DNA of 64,000 nt from Endozoicomonas montiporae CL-33 (GCF_001583435.1 NZ_CP013251.1:5097215-5161214), one strand, 5' to 3'; shown: positions 51,987-60,042, counted from the stretch's first letter. Program-made: numbers and translations. Notes: a model not told the origin generated them from the letters alone.

Positions 51987-52462
51987 AGGTCAACCCAAAT
52001 ATTCAAACTATTGATCTCAAGTCAGATGCAATTATTCATGTAGGGCTTGTCTGCCAAGAGGCTGAGCTAGATGAGCAGTGGTCGTATGTTCATGATAAAT
52101 CGAACCAACGCTGGCTTTGGTATGCTGTTGATCACGCTACAAATACCGTGCTTGCTTATGTTTTCGGAAAACGGAAAGATGAAGTTTTTAAAGAACTCAA
52201 AACACTTCTGAAGCCATTTGGTATTAATAAATTTTACACCGATGATTGGGGAGCCTATGAGCGACACCTTGATGAAAACATGCATATTATTGGTAAAGCA
52301 AACACTCAGAAGATAGAGCGTAAAAACCTTAATTTTCGGACTTGGATTAAACGGTTGGCCAGAAAGACAATTTGTTTTTCAAAGCTCGAAAAGATGCACG
52401 ATATTGTTATTGGATTATTGATTAATAAAGTTGAGTTTGGGGTCAATATTCACGCGATATAA
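51705..52462 (+). CDS. insB: IS1 transposase InsAB' made by -1 frameshifting
   Basis: Slipping back one base at the A9 run (51962-51970) joins InsA to the downstream frame through KKKESGLVKVNPNIQ. The fusion carries a DDE-type catalytic core: Asp in AELDEQWSYV, Asp in FYTDDWGAYERH and Glu in QKIERKNLNFR. This follows the standard IS1 expression scheme. The downstream frame runs to 52462, close to the right end. Confidence 0.88.
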
Positions 52463-52889
52463 CAGTTCTGGCCCACTACCGAAAAGTCCTCGCAATCACC
52501 ACCACCACTGGCAAGAAACTCAACAGGGGTCGCCCAGAAATCCTCTTTACCCCAGTGCTCCAGATCCGTGACAAACTCCAGACGGTTGAAGAAAATATTC
52601 ACTTTCTCCAACTTTTCCATCTCTCTCAGACTTTGGCTGTTCTGAATCAAATCCTGCCAGGCGTGCATACGCCTGACCGCCATTTCGCCATAGAGCTTCT
52701 GTACATTGTCCAGCAGTTTTTTACTCACATAAAACTCGCTGGCCACCGCCAGAGAGAGAGTACACACCACAAAAAAATTGAATATAAATCGAGCTAGCAT
52801 GACGAGCCGGAATAAGCGCCAGTGATCCACCTTAAGATATGCTTTCGGCCAATCAGTCGATTTTTATAAAGTTACATGAAATCAGAGGG

Positions 52890-52919
52890 TTGGCGTTGAG
52901 GCGTTTATATGCTTATAAT
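52890..52919 (+). promoter_or_regulatory. Promoter of tRNA-Ile2
   Basis: TTGGCG (52890-52895) and TATAAT (52914-52919) are separated by 18 bp, and the tRNA begins 14 bp after the -10 box. Confidence 0.7.
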
Positions 52920-52932
52920 TCACAACCGCTGT

Positions 52933-53009
52933 GGGCCCATAGCTCAGTTGGTTAGAGCAGTCGACTCATAATCGATTGGTCGCAGGTTCAAGTCCTGCTG
53001 GGCCCACCA
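52933..53009 (+). tRNA. ileX: tRNA-Ile2, anticodon CAT (lysidine type)
   Basis: It is a 77-nt cloverleaf with an encoded CCA end. The acceptor arms are GGGCCCA/TGGGCCC, and the anticodon loop is CTCATAA, giving CAT. The anticodon arm and variable loop (CGACTCATAATCG, TTGGTCGC) match tRNA-Ile(CAU) rather than elongator or initiator tRNA-Met. TilS would convert the C34 to lysidine to read AUA. Its 3' end is the likely attachment site of the integrated element to the right. Confidence 0.93.
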
Positions 53010-53017
53010 TACAGAAT

Positions 53018-53056
53018 AAGCCTTGTAGAGTTATTGAACACTCACAAGGCTTTTTT
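53018..53056 (+). terminator. Terminator of tRNA-Ile2
   Basis: AAGCCTTGT (53018-53026) and ACAAGGCTT (53044-53052) form the stem, followed by more T. The loop contains a further AGT/ACT pair. Confidence 0.85.
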
Positions 53057-53305
53057 GTTTCTGTAAATGCGCCCACCTTTGCGCCCTCTTTGTGTCGGGC
53101 TGTAGCGGTATCACAAGGGAATCTAAAAGCTGTAATTATTCAGCTACTTAGCTGCTTATACTCCCTGCCTGCTATGAGCCACACACTTATACTCATATTT
53201 GAGTAAAAGCCTAAATAACATCAAATTGACCTTGCCATTATCTGCGCCTCCTTTGCGCCCCTTTAGCTATCCCAATCATTTTAAAAAAATGAAAACACGT
53301 AGGGT

Positions 53306-53335
53306 AGGTAGCCCCAGAAACCCCTAAAAAGTCTT
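53306..53335. repeat. 30-bp direct repeat, copy 1
   Basis: This 30-bp sequence, starting AGGTAGCCCCAG and ending AAAAAGTCTT, is identical to 56741-56770. A looser inverted relative lies at about 63085-63128 beside the integrase end. Confidence 0.85.
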
Positions 53336-53375
53336 AGCCTTTATCAATATCACCAAGGCTACAAAAGCCAAGACT

Positions 53376-53455
53376 TCAAAGCTGGTGGATTTTTAACAGT
53401 ACAGGATAGTCCACCAGCCAACAGAATAATTTTCAAAACACACAGGGTGGCTACC
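53376..53455 (+). pseudogene. Relic of an integrase 3' end
   Basis: Read on the plus strand it gives SKLVDF and a stop. It continues with DNA closely matching the reverse complement of about 63105-63190, the end of the integrase gene (TKLVDF) and its flank. It is in the opposite orientation to the intact integrase. This is probably a remnant of an older related element at the same tRNA. Confidence 0.7.
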
Positions 53456-53551
53456 AGTAAGAACCAGTAAAAAGTATTCTTGTTGTGCCTGCTCTGACCC
53501 ACTCCATCAGCAAATTGATAACTGCTCAGTGTTCAGGTGGGTAAGGATCAT

Positions 53552-53562
53552 AAAACCGTATA
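53552..53562. promoter_or_regulatory. AAAACCGTATA site, left end of element
   Basis: The same 11 bases occur twice at 61621-61653, next to alpA. A possible binding site for AlpA or another element-encoded regulator. Confidence 0.4.
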
Positions 53563-53573
53563 TCTGGTTTCTT

Positions 53574-53593
53574 AAACTAGGATTTCCTAGTTT
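53574..53593. repeat. 20-bp palindrome
   Basis: AAACTAGGA-TT-TCCTAGTTT is a perfect inverted repeat with a two-base centre. It is AT-rich and 12 bp from the AAACCGTATA site, so it may be part of a regulatory or recombination region. Confidence 0.6.
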
Positions 53594-54299
53594 GATTCAT
53601 CTGATCGGGTGGAGAGTCAGACTACAGATTTGTAGACCGGCCTACAGGTGGGTAGGGGTGGTTGTATCTCTAGAGTCTTCATAGCCCCGGACCACTGCCC
53701 CAGATATATTTTCATCTGTCCGGACAAGATATTTTCAGGAAGTTTAAGGAAGTTCTATCAAGCATTGCTGTAGCCCAGTATTTACAGGGCTTAATGCTTT
53801 TTAGAGTGATTGGAAGATAAGAGGCTATCCCGGACAAGTCGGACAACAAAACTACACAGGGTAGGGGCTGTCTTTATCTCTGGAGCCTATAGAGTGCCGG
53901 ACCACTGCCCCAGTTAGATTTTTATATTGCCACTTCAGAAATTTTGGGTTGCTGGTGGTTTGGTAGGTTCTTTCTAACCAAAGTGAGGCGGGTGGGAATG
54001 GTCGCGGGAATTTTGGTGTGGATGGGTCTGCTGTAGTCCGTTTCCGGTTCCGCTCTTCTGAATGGGTAAAAGCCCGTAGTTGCTGGCCTTGCGTCAAAAT
54101 CAAAAGCGGAACCGGGTAGCTCAATCAGCCTGTTTCCTATCTTGGCTATACAGGATCGGTAACATTTCCCAATGACGTGTAACCGCACACAGAGACAAGG
54201 AATGCTCCAGTAACTAACCTTCTGTGCCTATCTCGAAACAACCAAAAACTGCGACAGAGCCTCCCCGTCGAAACAATCAAGTCGCGATCTTTTGCCCAG

Positions 54300-54536
54300 C
54301 TAATCAATAATGCCGTGGTCTTTCTTTACCTGCTCTATCCACTGACTGTATTGCTCTGCGCTGCGCCTGTTTGCTTCTGCCTGCTGTTTCCTTCTGGCTT
54401 CACTTATAGTCTGGGCTTTCTGTCTGACCTTTACCTGCTTCCTCATTCTGTACGCTCGCTGTCTACATGAGTCAGAGCAATAGCGGCGGGATAGTCGCCC
54501 TTGAAGATCGGTTTTGCAGCTCTGGCACTGTGCCAT
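54300..54536 (-). CDS. Small zinc-ribbon protein of the element
   Basis: From the ATG at 54536 it is 78 aa. CQSCKTDLQG and RYCSDSCRQRAYRMRK provide two CxxC/CxxxC pairs of a zinc ribbon like those in many phage-encoded small proteins. The rest is basic and helical (KVRQKAQTISEARRKQQ). A longer reading from 54596 is possible. It is the last gene of the element's leftward series. The function is unknown; nucleic-acid binding is plausible. Confidence 0.65.
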   Translation of the reverse strand: MAQCQSCKTDLQGRLSRRYCSDSCRQRAYRMRKQVKVRQKAQTISEARRKQQAEANRRSAEQYSQWIEQVKKDHGIID

Positions 54537-54633
54537 TTTTGTGTCTCTCTCTGACTGGTTACTGTAACGGGGGTAAATTTTTAATTTCGCGCACATAAAA
54601 ATCTAACTAGGGCGGTGGTCCTGCTGCTATAGG

Positions 54634-55029
54634 CTATAGAGATTCGTTTACCCCCCTCCCCCTTGCTGTCGCTCTGGCTCCTTCTCTGCCAGTCTTCACA
54701 GCATGACAACGACGGCAAAGTGTTTGTAGGTTGCTTAGTTCGTCCGTTCCACCACTGGCCTTGTTAATGATGTGGTCAACAATGTTACCCGGCTCGATCC
54801 TGCCTTCACGCATACAGGACTGGCAAAGGTAACTGTCTCTCTGTAATGCCTGCTTGCGTAGTTTTTCCCAGGCTGAACCGTAACCGCGCTTGTGTCGGTT
54901 GCCCTGCCGACTCTGTCGTTTCTGCCATCCGCTTTCGGTCTTCTGGTGTTTTTCACAGTAGCCTGACTTGTGGGTAGTGGTACCCGGGCAGAGTGGCTGA
55001 CGACAGGCTCGCTTTAGTCGTGCTGGCAT
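54634..55029 (-). CDS. HNH endonuclease of the phage type
   Basis: From the ATG at 55029 (GGAGAG upstream) it is 131 aa. YLCQSCMREGRI, VDHIINKASGGTDELSNLQTLCRRCHAVKTGRE is a complete HNH motif with paired zinc cysteines. Such nucleases often sit next to terminase genes and assist DNA packaging. No terminase follows here, so in this element it may act in packaging by a helper phage, or as a defence or mobility nuclease. Confidence 0.85.
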   Translation of the reverse strand: MPARLKRACRQPLCPGTTTHKSGYCEKHQKTESGWQKRQSRQGNRHKRGYGSAWEKLRKQALQRDSYLCQSCMREGRIEPGNIVDHIINKASGGTDELSNLQTLCRRCHAVKTGREGARATARGRGVNESL

Positions 55030-55521
55030 TGTGTTATCTCTCCTTGCTTGTTCTTTTTCGTCAGTGTCGTCAGGTCTCAGCCCAGCAACCACGGGGAATA
55101 CCCCCACCTGCTGCTGACGACCATAGGACCCCGAAATTTACTCAAAACCCGCGCTCTCCGTCTCCCCGTGGAGATAAAAAATGATACAGGGTCCCATCAG
55201 TTATTTCTGACGGTGCTATGTGGCTTCAGGTTGTTGTATCAGTGTCTTGTGTAGTGGTTGATATGAAACCGCCAGTCTTTCACCACACAGACAGGTTACT
55301 GCTCTTGGTCAATGCCTCCAAGCCCTGTATTTAAAAGGGGTTACGGCTTTTGACTCATGCCCTTACTGCTCTACTGGTTGTTAATCTGTCCAGCCTGTTT
55401 GGTTGCCGTTTAGAAGATAACAATTAAACAACAACCACCTTCCGGAAAGTTTCATAAATAGCCAGATTTCGCGCCACAGTAGACCCGTAATGCCGGGGTG
55501 CTGGAAAGAACCTATCTAAAG
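55030..55521. other. Non-coding stretch between HNH and HTH genes
   Basis: No supported gene is seen in about 490 bp. The phrase AGCCCTGTATTTA at about 55320 resembles AGCCCAGTATTTACAGGGCT near 53771, so another short dispersed repeat may be present. Confidence 0.4.
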
Positions 55522-56391
55522 TCAGTTGGTTAACAATAAGCTGTTCGGTTTATCAATAAACTGTTGATACGACACACCGTAGCGGCTTAACCAATCCTGC
55601 TCTAAACCTGATAACGTCTCTTCAAGCTCCCGTTTCTCTTTGCGATCCTTCCTTACCAATTCATCAGGAACCGAACCACCAGCCCAGTGAGCGGCAAACT
55701 GTGAAGCCATGCCACAGAACCGGATACGGTCACGGGTTTTCTGTATCTGGCCTGATAGTCTTGCTGCTTCAAAATCAAAACCTTCAGGCGCATGTTTCAC
55801 ATAGTCATTAATGACTGACTCAGTGATAACGGTTTGAATGATCTTTGCCCTGATCGGGTCGAAAGGGTTACAGCCTGAAAGAAAATCAATCAGTTCCTCT
55901 CGTTTGTAGTAGCCGATCTGGTGGACAATATCGCTATTGTCCTGCTCGCTATCCGTCACCCTTATTTCATACAGTCCACCAGCAGACTGAGCCAATGTAT
56001 CCAGCCTTTCAGCCTCCTGTTCTGTTATCTGTCCGTGTTCCACATCAAACCAGAAATCACAAAGCGTTGGGTCTGTACGATCAATGGTCAGTACCGGCAT
56101 ATAGTCCAAGACAAAACCAGCCTTAGTAATGGTTGTATACAAGCTGGCTGTTTGCTGTTGTGCGAATAACCCAGCCTGCCGCATTAATACACTGTCGTCG
56201 GTATAGTCTGGTTGTGCCCCTTGTGCCCCCTTCTGAAAACCACAAGAGCGGCTACGATCATTTAGACCCTCTCGGGTAATCACTCGTCTGATACTGGTGG
56301 CTGACTTAAAACCCATCTGTCGGGCAATGGACTTGTAACCGTTCCCCTCCTGATAAAGCCTGATAGCTTCCTGTATCTGGTCTGGCTTCAT
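55522..56391 (-). CDS. Helix-turn-helix protein of unknown function
   Basis: From the ATG at 56391 (AAGGGG six bases upstream) it is 289 aa. The N-terminus (IQEAIRLYQEGNGYKSIARQMGFKSATSIRRVITREG) is a Hin/resolvase-like HTH. The remaining ~240 residues show no catalytic motif I know. A 21-bp repeat of the type TTGTGCCCCTTGTGCCCCC occurs over its ribosome site (56393-56413) and again inside the gene (56212-56232). That suggests autoregulation. Confidence 0.65.
   Translation of the reverse strand: MKPDQIQEAIRLYQEGNGYKSIARQMGFKSATSIRRVITREGLNDRSRSCGFQKGAQGAQPDYTDDSVLMRQAGLFAQQQTASLYTTITKAGFVLDYMPVLTIDRTDPTLCDFWFDVEHGQITEQEAERLDTLAQSAGGLYEIRVTDSEQDNSDIVHQIGYYKREELIDFLSGCNPFDPIRAKIIQTVITESVINDYVKHAPEGFDFEAARLSGQIQKTRDRIRFCGMASQFAAHWAGGSVPDELVRKDRKEKRELEETLSGLEQDWLSRYGVSYQQFIDKPNSLLLTN
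56212..56232. repeat. TTGTGCCCC-type 21-bp repeat, internal copy
   Basis: This copy is identical to 56393-56413, 181 bp away, and each is itself made of two TTGTGCCCC units. It lies inside the HTH gene and is read there as KGAQGAQ. Confidence 0.8.
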
Positions 56392-56392
56392 A

Positions 56393-56413
56393 TTGTGCCC
56401 CTTGTGCCCCCTT
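56393..56413. repeat. TTGTGCCCC-type 21-bp repeat over the HTH gene ribosome site
   Basis: The repeat covers the AAGGGG ribosome site of the HTH gene, so a protein bound here would block expression. It is read out of frame relative to the internal copy, so it is not simply a repeated peptide. Confidence 0.7.
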
Positions 56414-56459
56414 GTATCGGGCAAAAATAACCGGGCATAGATAACCCGGTGTAGCTGGT

Positions 56460-56825
56460 TTATTGCTGCCTTTGTTGTTGCTGGTATGGGTGTTGACTGT
56501 GAAGCCTTGTCATTGGTCTGAAAGGTTGCCAGTTCTGGCTATTACCGTTTCGGTACTCCCCCTCGATACACAGCCCCAGCTCGGTATCATTGGTTAGTCT
56601 GGTAATTCTTACCTGAGTGGCTGGCACTCCCAAAAATGAAGCCAGCATATTAATTACCGCCCACTGATTTGTTATGAATCGTTGTTCAGCATGAATAAGC
56701 ACTGTTGTTCTCCCCCTGAAAAATGAAAAACGTACAGGATAGGTAGCCCCAGAAACCCCTAAAAAGTCTTTAAGGGGGTTTTCAGGGGGTCTTACCCCTG
56801 TAGCTTTTCTAATCTGTCTGTTCAT
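56460..56825 (-). CDS. Small element protein of unknown function
   Basis: The 121-aa product has a plausible middle (TVLIHAEQRFITNQWAVINMLASFLGVPATQVRITRL) and a Gln-rich tail. It overlaps the upstream DUF3987 gene by 17 bp, which fits tight packing. Residues about 17-33 (PLKDFLGVSGATYPVRF) are coded by the dispersed 30-bp repeat, so the N-terminus may have been created by that repeat. I do not recognise a family. Confidence 0.5.
   Translation of the reverse strand: MNRQIRKATGVRPPENPLKDFLGVSGATYPVRFSFFRGRTTVLIHAEQRFITNQWAVINMLASFLGVPATQVRITRLTNDTELGLCIEGEYRNGNSQNWQPFRPMTRLHSQHPYQQQQRQQ
56741..56770. repeat. 30-bp direct repeat, copy 2
   Basis: This copy is identical to 53306-53335 and lies within the coding region of the 121-aa protein. 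Confidence 0.85.
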
Positions 56826-58377
56826 CTGGTAAGCAGTACGGGTTTATATGGTAGGTAACAGAAGGACGACCGCGCCCTTTTATCTCTTCTTTGACCAAGT
56901 AACCGTGAAGCTCCAGCCACACTAAAGCCTGCTCCCGGTCATTATGTTCGGTGAGTCCTACCCATCCTTTGTTTTTCAGGTGAGTCATTTTGAAAGTGCG
57001 GGGTAGTTTATCTAGCCGGTCTTTCAGTATTCGCGCCCCTGCCAGTGGATCATCAGCCAGTGCGTAAACCCTCCGGGCGTGAGTCTCCAGCACATCACAC
57101 CAGCGAATAGCCATTTCTGCTGAGTCCTTGTTAATGCTTCCTGCTGCCCCGTACCGGACAACGTGAAACACAAGGGCCAGTGAAGGCATGAGAGACGGAA
57201 ACTTACCAAGGTGGCTCTCTATCTGTAGGCTGATAGCATCCCCAGTAATGCGAGCCATCAGACCACAATACCAGGCGTTAAATATCTGCTGTGCCTGATT
57301 GTCAAACCTGAGCGCGAGCCTGTCCTCTTCTTCTGGCTGGTACTCGATGTCGTTTAATCGCTGGAATACCTGAAACGCTTTTTCCTTGTGGGCTTTGTTG
57401 GGTATCCGGTCAACGAAACGAAATACCCCTTTGTCGGGATAAACCATTAACTGAAACCGTTCTACCAGTCCGTCATCACCTGCCCCCTCGCGTTGTGACA
57501 ATAGCAGGGGTAATAACTTACCGGGTTGAATACCTCCCAACAGGGATACAGTGTTTGAAGGAATATAAACATCATCACGGGTGATACGGTCATAACTGAA
57601 TGTGCCGTCACCGTTGAAAGCTTCCAGCCAGAACGCTCTGTCCTGCTGCCGGTCATCCCGGTTAAGCCCAGCGATCCAGCCGGACAGCTCGTCACGGAAC
57701 AGCAGTAAACCCCACGGGTTTTCAGACAACAGAATACCCAGCTTCTCTACAGTAGCGTCATTGACTATATAGCGTTGGCTGACAGGTTGTTCAGGGTCTC
57801 CCGAGTCATCCATTAACAGGGCTTCAGCGGCTTTCAGGTCGCCTTTTTTAACCAGAGTTGCGGCTTTCTTTTCAGCCTCTTTGGTTGCCATCTGGCTTAA
57901 CTTGTCTTGTGTCCGATACCGCTTTAGTCCTTCCTGATATTCGCCTCTTGCCACAGCTTCCAGTCTGTTTAATGGAGAGGTAGCGGATTTGATGACGGGT
58001 GTTTTTTTCTGGCTTGGCCTGCCAATACAACAGCCCCACAGGTTAGGAATAATAGCCCAGTCATCATATTGCTTTGGTTTTACACTGACCTTTCGACCAA
58101 TCAGACTCGCCAGTGCGGTTACGGCAGAGACAGCGGCATAATCAAAGGGCGCATTGTCCATACGTTCCACTATGTCCACCAGCCAGCCTGATAACTCCTC
58201 TGGAACCATATCAGGCGTTATCGGTTTGACGGGTAACAGGTCGTTTTTAATGGGCTTCAGTTCAGGCCAGTCTAAAACGGGTTGGTTCTGGCTGGTGGTT
58301 ATGCCACTTTGCCGAATAGCTTCTGATACATCGTCTGGCTGAATAATAGCGACTGCTGCCTTGTCACATAGAGCCAT
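56809..58377 (-). CDS. DUF3987-family replication protein
   Basis: From the ATG at 58377 (GGAGGG seven bases upstream) it has 522 aa. GCCIGRPSQKKTPVIK is a Walker A-like loop. LLLFRDELSGWIAGLNRDDRQQDRAFWLEAFNGDG is the conserved DUF3987 centre with its Walker B-type acidic residues. The family replaces the helicase half of primase-helicases in satellites and plasmids. It overlaps the primase gene by 14 bp, so the two likely form the element's replication module. Confidence 0.85.
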   Translation of the reverse strand: MALCDKAAVAIIQPDDVSEAIRQSGITTSQNQPVLDWPELKPIKNDLLPVKPITPDMVPEELSGWLVDIVERMDNAPFDYAAVSAVTALASLIGRKVSVKPKQYDDWAIIPNLWGCCIGRPSQKKTPVIKSATSPLNRLEAVARGEYQEGLKRYRTQDKLSQMATKEAEKKAATLVKKGDLKAAEALLMDDSGDPEQPVSQRYIVNDATVEKLGILLSENPWGLLLFRDELSGWIAGLNRDDRQQDRAFWLEAFNGDGTFSYDRITRDDVYIPSNTVSLLGGIQPGKLLPLLLSQREGAGDDGLVERFQLMVYPDKGVFRFVDRIPNKAHKEKAFQVFQRLNDIEYQPEEEDRLALRFDNQAQQIFNAWYCGLMARITGDAISLQIESHLGKFPSLMPSLALVFHVVRYGAAGSINKDSAEMAIRWCDVLETHARRVYALADDPLAGARILKDRLDKLPRTFKMTHLKNKGWVGLTEHNDREQALVWLELHGYLVKEEIKGRGRPSVTYHINPYCLPDEQTD

Positions 58378-59365
58378 CTTTAAGCCCTCCACTGGCAAGA
58401 TAAAAATCAGAAAAATCGGTTCCGTTGCTGGTGGCCTGTACCTGAGTTGGCAACAACACTGCCGCCCCAATCGCTTCAGCCGCTTTCAGGGCTTCAGACA
58501 GTCCGGGGTTATCGGGTTGGTGGGTGTCATTGTCAGCCGCCACAATTAAACGACTGTCAGGGTTCTGTTCTCTGGCGATCCGGGCGACAGCTTCAAGGTT
58601 GCCTTTCCCCATAGCTGCGTAAACTCTTACCGCTTGGTTATCCATCAGGTACAGGCTTGCCCCTGTTGCCCAGCCTTCACAGATATACACTGTCCAGCTT
58701 TCACCGCCGAAACGATGATAAACCCCATCACGTAGACCACCAGCAAGAGACAGCTTTCTTCCTTCCGGTGTAATGCGCTCCAGATTAACCAGCTTGTGAC
58801 CATCAATGTATAAAGCCACCAGCAGTAAGCGGCCTTGCTGATACAGCCCCAAGGGTGGGAGCTGCTTTCTGACAAGGTAAGGGTGGTTCGGGTCTGCCGG
58901 TTGTGCGTCAGCCAGAATACCCGGCACTGTAGCGGCTACCTGTTGTTGTCTGTTCCGCTTTCGTGCTGCTTCCTGCTTCTGCCTTTTCTGGCGTTCCTGC
59001 TTTCTGGTTTCCATTAGTCCAGCTAAACGGGCTTGCTCTGCCAGTTCTTCAGCTTCACTTTGATAAGGCTTGCGCTCGATGCCCAGATACCGGCCTACCT
59101 GTTCGACGGCTTCAGGAAAACGACACTCCTGCATTTTCATAACCAGACTAAACCCGTCACCTGATCCGCAATGACGACAGAAGTAATTGCCATTGTCTGC
59201 GCTTTTAAATTCGTAACGGTCTCTGCCGCCACAATGGGGACAGGGAATATTGCGCTTACGTGGGTTTACCTCGTTATCAGTCAGCCCACACACGGCCTGT
59301 AAGATGCTATCCCACTGACCACCAGCCGCCAGCTTTACCCGTTCGGTGTAAATATGCGCTTTCAT
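58364..59365 (-). CDS. P4-type DNA primase (zinc finger and TOPRIM)
   Basis: The 333-aa protein begins with a zinc finger (IPCPHCGGRDRYEF and YFCRHCGSGDG) typical of the P4 alpha N-terminus. A basic, charged linker follows. A TOPRIM domain has the Glu in VYICEGWATGASLYL and the Asp pair in LIVAADNDTHQ. It would lay primers for element replication, with the DUF3987 protein as helicase partner. It overlaps both neighbours by a few bases. Confidence 0.9.
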   Translation of the reverse strand: MKAHIYTERVKLAAGGQWDSILQAVCGLTDNEVNPRKRNIPCPHCGGRDRYEFKSADNGNYFCRHCGSGDGFSLVMKMQECRFPEAVEQVGRYLGIERKPYQSEAEELAEQARLAGLMETRKQERQKRQKQEAARKRNRQQQVAATVPGILADAQPADPNHPYLVRKQLPPLGLYQQGRLLLVALYIDGHKLVNLERITPEGRKLSLAGGLRDGVYHRFGGESWTVYICEGWATGASLYLMDNQAVRVYAAMGKGNLEAVARIAREQNPDSRLIVAADNDTHQPDNPGLSEALKAAEAIGAAVLLPTQVQATSNGTDFSDFYLASGGLKDGSM

Positions 59366-59604
59366 TGGCTGGCCTCTTTGCTCTCTTCTGACTCTTCGTG
59401 AAGCCTACAGGCGAGTAAATCCAGTGAGCGACAGTGATACTTTAATGACTCTGCTATGTAAGTCAGTTCAGTACTGGTCAGCCTTCCGCTCATGCCACAT
59501 TCAACCGATACCAGCTCCTCTGACAACAGGCGAGCCAAGCCATAAGCCGGACTGCTGTTATCGTTTAACCCCTTGGTGATTTCTGCCAGCTTATAATTGT
59601 TCAT
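59362..59604 (-). CDS. Small element protein, unknown
   Basis: The 80-aa helical protein overlaps the primase start and the stop of the gene before it by 4 bp each, a sign of coupled translation. Visible features are an acidic tail (EESEESKEASQ) and the segment LARLLSEELVSVECGMSG. No family is recognised. Confidence 0.65.
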   Translation of the reverse strand: MNNYKLAEITKGLNDNSSPAYGLARLLSEELVSVECGMSGRLTSTELTYIAESLKYHCRSLDLLACRLHEESEESKEASQ

Positions 59605-59807
59605 GCTCTGGCTTCTCCTAGCTTGTTATTAGTTTCTTTCAGGAGTTCGATTAATACGCGGTAAGCTGCTTTGGCTTCGTCGTGCTGTTGCTGCCAGTAC
59701 TGGCGGGTTTTCTCGCTGGTATACTGGCCTCTGGCGTAATGATTCGCTTCAACCTGCTGCGTATTCAGGGCTACAAGGGCAATCTCAAGGGCTTGCTTGC
59801 GGTTCAT
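59601..59807 (-). CDS. Small element protein, unknown
   Basis: From the ATG at 59807 (GGAGG nine bases upstream) it is 68 aa, mostly helical (RKQALEIALVALNTQQVEA, EKTRQYWQQQHDEAKAAYRVL). It overlaps the next genes by 4 bp at each end. No family is recognised. Confidence 0.62.
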   Translation of the reverse strand: MNRKQALEIALVALNTQQVEANHYARGQYTSEKTRQYWQQQHDEAKAAYRVLIELLKETNNKLGEARA

Positions 59808-60040
59808 GGTCGCGCCTCCAACTGGATCTTTTCCAACAGGTTCCAAGTGCGCGACTTCATTAATTCTCGCTGCGCCAGCTTTGCGTACTTCTTGTCTTCG
59901 TCGGTCAGTTGGTTGTAGCTGTACTCCAGAATCAGGGACAGCTCACGTAAGGTGCGGATAATGGCTTCAAGCTGCCGCTCAGTGAGAACTATGGTGATTT
60001 CGCGGCTCTGGTCTTTCGGGTGGCGGGTTAAAAGTCTCAT
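59804..60040 (-). CDS. Small element protein, unknown
   Basis: From the ATG at 60040 (GGAGGG eight bases upstream) it is 78 aa. ITIVLTERQLEAIIRTLRELSLILEYSYNQL looks like two helices after a short strand. It lies in the same overlapping series as its neighbours. No family is recognised. Confidence 0.62.
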   Translation of the reverse strand: MRLLTRHPKDQSREITIVLTERQLEAIIRTLRELSLILEYSYNQLTDEDKKYAKLAQRELMKSRTWNLLEKIQLEARP

Positions 60041-60042
60041 GA

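Larger units (their letters stand above)
51626..52480 (+). mobile_element. IS1-family insertion sequence (855 bp)
   Basis: The terminal inverted repeats are GGTAGTGGCACAGTTCTGT at the left and, in reverse complement, GGTAGTGGGCCAGAACTGT at the right. The start GGTAGTG resembles IS1's GGTGATG. It encodes InsA and, by -1 frameshift, an InsAB' transposase. Exact 8-bp target repeats flank it, so the insertion is recent and has not been rearranged. Confidence 0.95.
51227..52800 (-). pseudogene. lapG: LapG periplasmic cysteine protease gene, interrupted by an IS
   Basis: LapG cleaves the N-terminus of LapA-type adhesins to release biofilm cells. The 5' part (52800-52481) holds the signal peptide and catalytic Cys103 in GGGDCEDF. 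The 3' part (51617-51227) holds the catalytic His in QAHMVLTYY and Asp in LVLDNLEGK. Removing the IS and one 8-bp repeat restores an unbroken frame (CEDFSIAKYFTLRELG). The insertion falls four codons after the catalytic Cys, so no active enzyme is expected. A GTG at 52830 is an alternative start. Confidence 0.93.
53010..54299. other. Left end of integrated element, non-coding and repeat-rich
   Basis: No supported gene is seen in 1.29 kb. The stretch holds the tRNA terminator, paired TTTGCGCCC repeats (53067-53095, 53239-53266), one copy of a 30-bp repeat (53306-53335), an integrase 3' relic (53376-53455), an AAAACCGTATA site (53552), a 20-bp palindrome (53574-53593) and a 17-bp direct repeat CCGGACCACTGCCCCAG (53687 and 53897). 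Confidence 0.6.

Noticed and set aside
52933-53009. Assignment of the CAT-anticodon tRNA as methionine
   Set aside because: The anticodon arm, variable loop and T-arm match tRNA-Ile2(CAU) rather than elongator or initiator tRNA-Met.
52976-53206. 76-aa frame overlapping the tRNA
   Set aside because: It overlaps the tRNA 3' end and its terminator and shows no protein features.
53306-56770. CRISPR array
   Set aside because: The repeats in the element are few, unevenly spaced by hundreds to thousands of bases, and differ in sequence; there are no cas genes.
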